NCBI RefSeq assembly: GCF_000814845.2
Contig: NZ_CP010431.2
Span: forward strand, 3,596,001 to 3,660,000
Reading direction: 5' to 3'
DNA length: 64,000 nt
Source of the DNA: Pandoraea sputorum
GTDB lineage: Bacteria > Pseudomonadota > Gammaproteobacteria > Burkholderiales > Burkholderiaceae
Positions 61,067 through 64,000 of this stretch are shown here, piece after piece (the stretch's first letter is position 1; each line of letters starts with the position of its first letter). The notes below the pieces were generated by a model. It was not told the origin of the DNA, made no database searches, and saw nothing but the letters and a program-made list of their open reading frames with translations. A program made the position numbers and the translations under genes.

Positions 61067-63820
61067 TCAGAACCAGCGGCCGAAGCGGCGGATGTAGACC
61101 GTCTTCACCATCTGCGCCAGCGCGATGTACCCAAGCATCGTTGCCACGAGCCAGTAGAAGTACGAGAACGGCAGGCTAACGAAGCCGAGCGCCCCGGCGA
61201 ACGGCGAGTACGGCAGCCAGCAAGCGATCGCAATAGCAACGGACGTCGAGAGCATGATCGGCAGCGCCGGCGTGCTTTGCAGGAACGGAATCTTCTGCGT
61301 GCGCAGCAAGTGCACGACCAGCGTCTGCGAGACGAGACCTTCGATGAACCATCCCGAATTCATGATGACCTGACCGGCGTCGCCACCATGGGCGTGATAC
61401 AGCGCACCAGCACCGAAGACCGTCCACATCAGCGCATAGGTCGTGATGTCGAACACCGAAGAGGTCGGCCCGATCCACAGCATGAAGCGGCGGATGTTGC
61501 TGGCGTCCCACTTGCGGGGCTTCTTCAGGAACTCCGGATCCATGCGGTCCCACGGCAGGAACATCTGCGAGATGTCGTAAATCAGGTTCTGGATAAGCAA
61601 CTGCATCGCCAGCATCGGCTCCCACGGCAGGAACGCGCTCGCCACCAGCACCGAGAACACGTTGCCGAAGTTCGAGCTGGCCGTCATGTTCAGATACTTG
61701 AGGATGTTGCCGAACGTCTCGCGGCCCTTGATCACGCCCGCTTCGAGAACCATCAGGCTCTTTTCCAGCAGGATGATGTCGGCGGTTTCCTTGGCGATGT
61801 CCGCGCCGGTGTCCACCGAGATGCCCACGTCGGCATCGCGCAGCGCGGGCGCATCGTTGATGCCGTCGCCGAGGAAGCCCACCGTGTGGCCGTTGGCCTG
61901 CAACGCCTTGACCACACGCGCCTTGTGCAGCGGGGCGAGCTTGGCGAACACGGTCGTGCGTCCCACGACTTCGCGCAGCGTGGCGTCGTCCATCGGCTCG
62001 ATGTCGGTGCCGAGCAGCGGCGTGCCCGGCTCCAGCCCGACCTGACGGCACACCTTGATCGTGACGATGGGGTTGTCGCCCGTGAGCACCTTGACCGTCA
62101 CGCCATGCTCGCGCAGCGCGGCAATCGCCGGGGCGGCGGAATCCTTGGGCGGATCGAGGAAGGTGAGGAAACCGCATACCGTCAGCTCACGTTCGTCGGA
62201 CGTCTTGTACTGCGTCTTCGTCTCGCCCGCCGGAATGTCGCGCGTGGCCACGACCAGCACGCGGAAGCCGTCTTCGTTGTAAGCCTCGGCGCGCGCAATC
62301 AGCATGGCGCGCGCCGTGTTGTCGAGCGCACGCACACCCTGCGGAGTCTTCACGTGCGTGGCGACCGACAGCATTTCTTCGACGGCCCCCTTGGTGATCA
62401 TCTGATGCTCACCACGATCGTTCGCGACCACGACGGACAGACGGCGACGCACGAAATCGAACGGCAGTTCGTCGATCTTGGCAAACGCGCGCGGCTGCAC
62501 CGATTCGCCGATCTCGTTGGCGCGACGGATGATCGCCACGTCGATCAGATTGCGTTGTCCGCTCTGGTGATAGCTGTTGAGCCACCCCAGGCGCAGCACG
62601 TCTTCCTGCTCGTCGCCCGCCACATCCAGATGCTGCTCGAGAATGATGCGATCCTGCGTGAGCGTGCCGGTCTTGTCGGTGCACAGCACGTCCATCGCAC
62701 CGAAGTTCTGCACCGAGTTCAGGCGCTTGACCACCACCTTGCGGCGCGACATCGCCAAAGCACCGCGTGCGAGGTTGGCGCTCACGATCATCGGCAGCAT
62801 TTCGGGCGTGAGACCCACGGCCACCGCCAGGGCAAACGTCAAGGCACTGACCCAGTCGCCTTTGGTCAGGCCGTTGATCATGAAGACGATCGGCACCATC
62901 ACCAGCATGAAGCGGATCAGCAGCCAGCTCACGCTGTTCACGCCACGGTCGAAGCTCGTCTCCACACGCTTGTGGCTGACGACGTTTTTCGCCAGCGCGC
63001 CGAAATACGTGTCGCCACCGGTGGCGACGACCACGCCCACGGCCGTGCCGCTCACGACGTTCGTCCCCATGAAGCAGACGTTGGACAGGTCGAGCAGGTT
63101 GGCATTGGCCCCACCCGCTGCGATGGACGCCGACTTCTGAGCGACAGCGCCGAGCGTGTCGTACTTCTCGACGGGGAGCGCCTCGCCGGTGAGCACCGCC
63201 TGGCTGATGAACAGGTCGCGCGATTCGATCAGCCGCAGGTCGGCCGGGATCATGTCCCCTGCCTGAAGCGTCACGATGTCGCCCACGACCAACTCGCGCA
63301 TGGCGACCTCGTGACGCTCAGACTTGCCCGACGCCGACAGACGGCGACGCACGCTGGCGGTGGTACGCACCATCGCCTTGAGCTTCTCGGCAGCCTGCAG
63401 CGACCGGAACTCGGAGAAGAAGCGCAACAGGCCACTGATCGTCACCATCGTCGACAGGATGATGATGCCCTTGTAATCCTGATCGCCCGGATCGGCGAAG
63501 TAGACGTCGGTGAAGAAGCTGATCGTGACGAGCGCGAGCAGCACGAAGACAAACGGATTATTGAAGGCGCTGACGAGCTGGCGCGTCCAGTGCGGCGGCT
63601 TGTCGTGGGCGATTTCGTTGGGGCCGTAGCGCGTCTGGCGCTGGCCGACGTCGGCGAGCGGCAGGCCGCTGACATCGGTGCCGAGCGTGTGCAGGACCTG
63701 GTGCAGCGGTTCGGTCGCGAGACGTGCGACGACTTCGGGGCCCGAGAGCGGCAGGTCGGACGCTTTGGCGTTGTCGACGAAGCCGCGCTGCTTATGGCGG
63801 GAGCGGTGGTTATTTGTCAT
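61067..63820 (-). CDS. mgtA: Magnesium-translocating P-type ATPase
   Basis: The 917-residue P3B ATPase has the Mg2+-transport N-terminus, the DVYFADPGDQDYKG and VLTGEALPVEK blocks (TGES/TGEA actuator motif), and the phosphorylation site VLCTDKTGTLTQDRI. The hinge block is GDGINDAPALRDADVGI. Ten membrane helices are expected. It imports Mg2+ when it is scarce. An AGGA lies 8 bases before the ATG at 63820. The 180 bases upstream inside the window show no clear leader peptide or switch. Confidence 0.94.
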   Translation of the reverse strand: MTNNHRSRHKQRGFVDNAKASDLPLSGPEVVARLATEPLHQVLHTLGTDVSGLPLADVGQRQTRYGPNEIAHDKPPHWTRQLVSAFNNPFVFVLLALVTISFFTDVYFADPGDQDYKGIIILSTMVTISGLLRFFSEFRSLQAAEKLKAMVRTTASVRRRLSASGKSERHEVAMRELVVGDIVTLQAGDMIPADLRLIESRDLFISQAVLTGEALPVEKYDTLGAVAQKSASIAAGGANANLLDLSNVCFMGTNVVSGTAVGVVVATGGDTYFGALAKNVVSHKRVETSFDRGVNSVSWLLIRFMLVMVPIVFMINGLTKGDWVSALTFALAVAVGLTPEMLPMIVSANLARGALAMSRRKVVVKRLNSVQNFGAMDVLCTDKTGTLTQDRIILEQHLDVAGDEQEDVLRLGWLNSYHQSGQRNLIDVAIIRRANEIGESVQPRAFAKIDELPFDFVRRRLSVVVANDRGEHQMITKGAVEEMLSVATHVKTPQGVRALDNTARAMLIARAEAYNEDGFRVLVVATRDIPAGETKTQYKTSDERELTVCGFLTFLDPPKDSAAPAIAALREHGVTVKVLTGDNPIVTIKVCRQVGLEPGTPLLGTDIEPMDDATLREVVGRTTVFAKLAPLHKARVVKALQANGHTVGFLGDGINDAPALRDADVGISVDTGADIAKETADIILLEKSLMVLEAGVIKGRETFGNILKYLNMTASSNFGNVFSVLVASAFLPWEPMLAMQLLIQNLIYDISQMFLPWDRMDPEFLKKPRKWDASNIRRFMLWIGPTSSVFDITTYALMWTVFGAGALYHAHGGDAGQVIMNSGWFIEGLVSQTLVVHLLRTQKIPFLQSTPALPIMLSTSVAIAIACWLPYSPFAGALGFVSLPFSYFYWLVATMLGYIALAQMVKTVYIRRFGRWF

Positions 63821-64000
63821 GACGATTTCCTGGCGCGACTGACGCTTGCCCTGATAGACAGTGCGGCCGGCCGGTCTCGTCAGTCGCTACCGAAGATCAT
63901 CTCTGCGGAAAAAAGCGCGAACGTACCCAGCCGCGCCGCGCAGCGCGCGGTCGGTGAAAGCAAAAATACGTGTATGGGGTTCTGGCATCGGATCGCCCGC
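63821..64000. other. Upstream region of mgtA, cut by window
   Basis: The mgtA promoter should be here or beyond the edge. No recognisable leader open frame or hairpin was identified in the part present. Confidence 0.4.

Noticed and set aside
1..64000. Search for transposases, integrases, phage genes, toxin-antitoxin pairs and rRNA
   Set aside because: No convincing motif for any of these was found in either strand.

Overview
The window is high-GC, gene-dense DNA from a beta-proteobacterium of the order Burkholderiales. Pandoraea or a close relative is my best guess. The reasons are inference from family recognition: a general porin ending in Phe, a DUF4148 protein, a DUF2501 protein, PaiB, NsrR-like and GcvR-like regulators, and a complete ybgC-tolQRAB-pal-cpoB cluster with Burkholderiales-style proteins. 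About 65 protein genes and one tRNA are supported. I see no rRNA, CRISPR array, transposase or prophage.

Layout. 0-4.4 kb: a transporter cut by the window edge, a PyrK-like and a class 1 PyrD-like subunit (overlapping genes), and a zinc N-carbamoyl amidohydrolase. Together they look like a catabolic orotate/dihydropyrimidine set rather than biosynthesis. A strong bidirectional terminator separates them from a convergent M20 dipeptidase. 6-9.5 kb: small secreted or membrane proteins, including two paralogous short membrane proteins, an unexplained cluster of TGCGACA/TGTCGCA half-sites, and a secreted NUC1-type nuclease. 9.5-19 kb: PaiB, DUF2501, a large Mrr-like protein that seems to lack catalytic residues, a PAP2 phosphatase, a TSUP permease, a phosphoribosyltransferase, a GcvR-like ACT protein, an SRPBCC protein, an IclR regulator and a beta-hydroxyacid dehydrogenase. 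19.3-24.7 kb: the Tol-Pal envelope machine. Its tolA reads out of frame at the very 3' end. 25-26.3 kb: a YeeE/YedE transporter and tRNA-Lys(UUU) with promoter and terminator.

From 26.4 to about 37.7 kb, just after the tRNA, the DNA looks accessory. It has three LysR regulators, each near a divergent gene (a hypothetical, a quinone oxidoreductase, and a triple carboxymuconolactone-decarboxylase-domain protein), orphan hypotheticals, gene remnants and a dispersed degenerate repeat. An ECF sigma/RskA-like anti-sigma/DUF3455 lipoprotein operon closes this stretch.

37.7-46.3 kb: a secreted alpha/beta hydrolase, an inositol-monophosphatase-family enzyme, a PI-PLC-like protein, and a LacI-regulated carbohydrate ABC importer that has no ATPase gene beside it but has a perfect 20-bp palindromic operator. 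A secreted protein with an internal duplication follows. 46.3-51.9 kb: a solitary NuoM-like membrane protein, a flavin reductase, a DUF985 cupin, a DsbA-like oxidoreductase and a DHA2 drug-efflux pump. 52-57.8 kb: glmS divergent from an Lrp/AsnC regulator with two palindromes between them, then a GlpR-like DeoR regulator with its own palindrome, a GDPD-family protein with altered metal-binding residues, and a porin. 57.9-64 kb: an AraC regulator, a DUF4148 protein, an NsrR-like regulator, a MetA-pathway-type outer-membrane protein and the MgtA magnesium P-type ATPase.

All family names come from motif recognition by eye. No database search or structure prediction was run.
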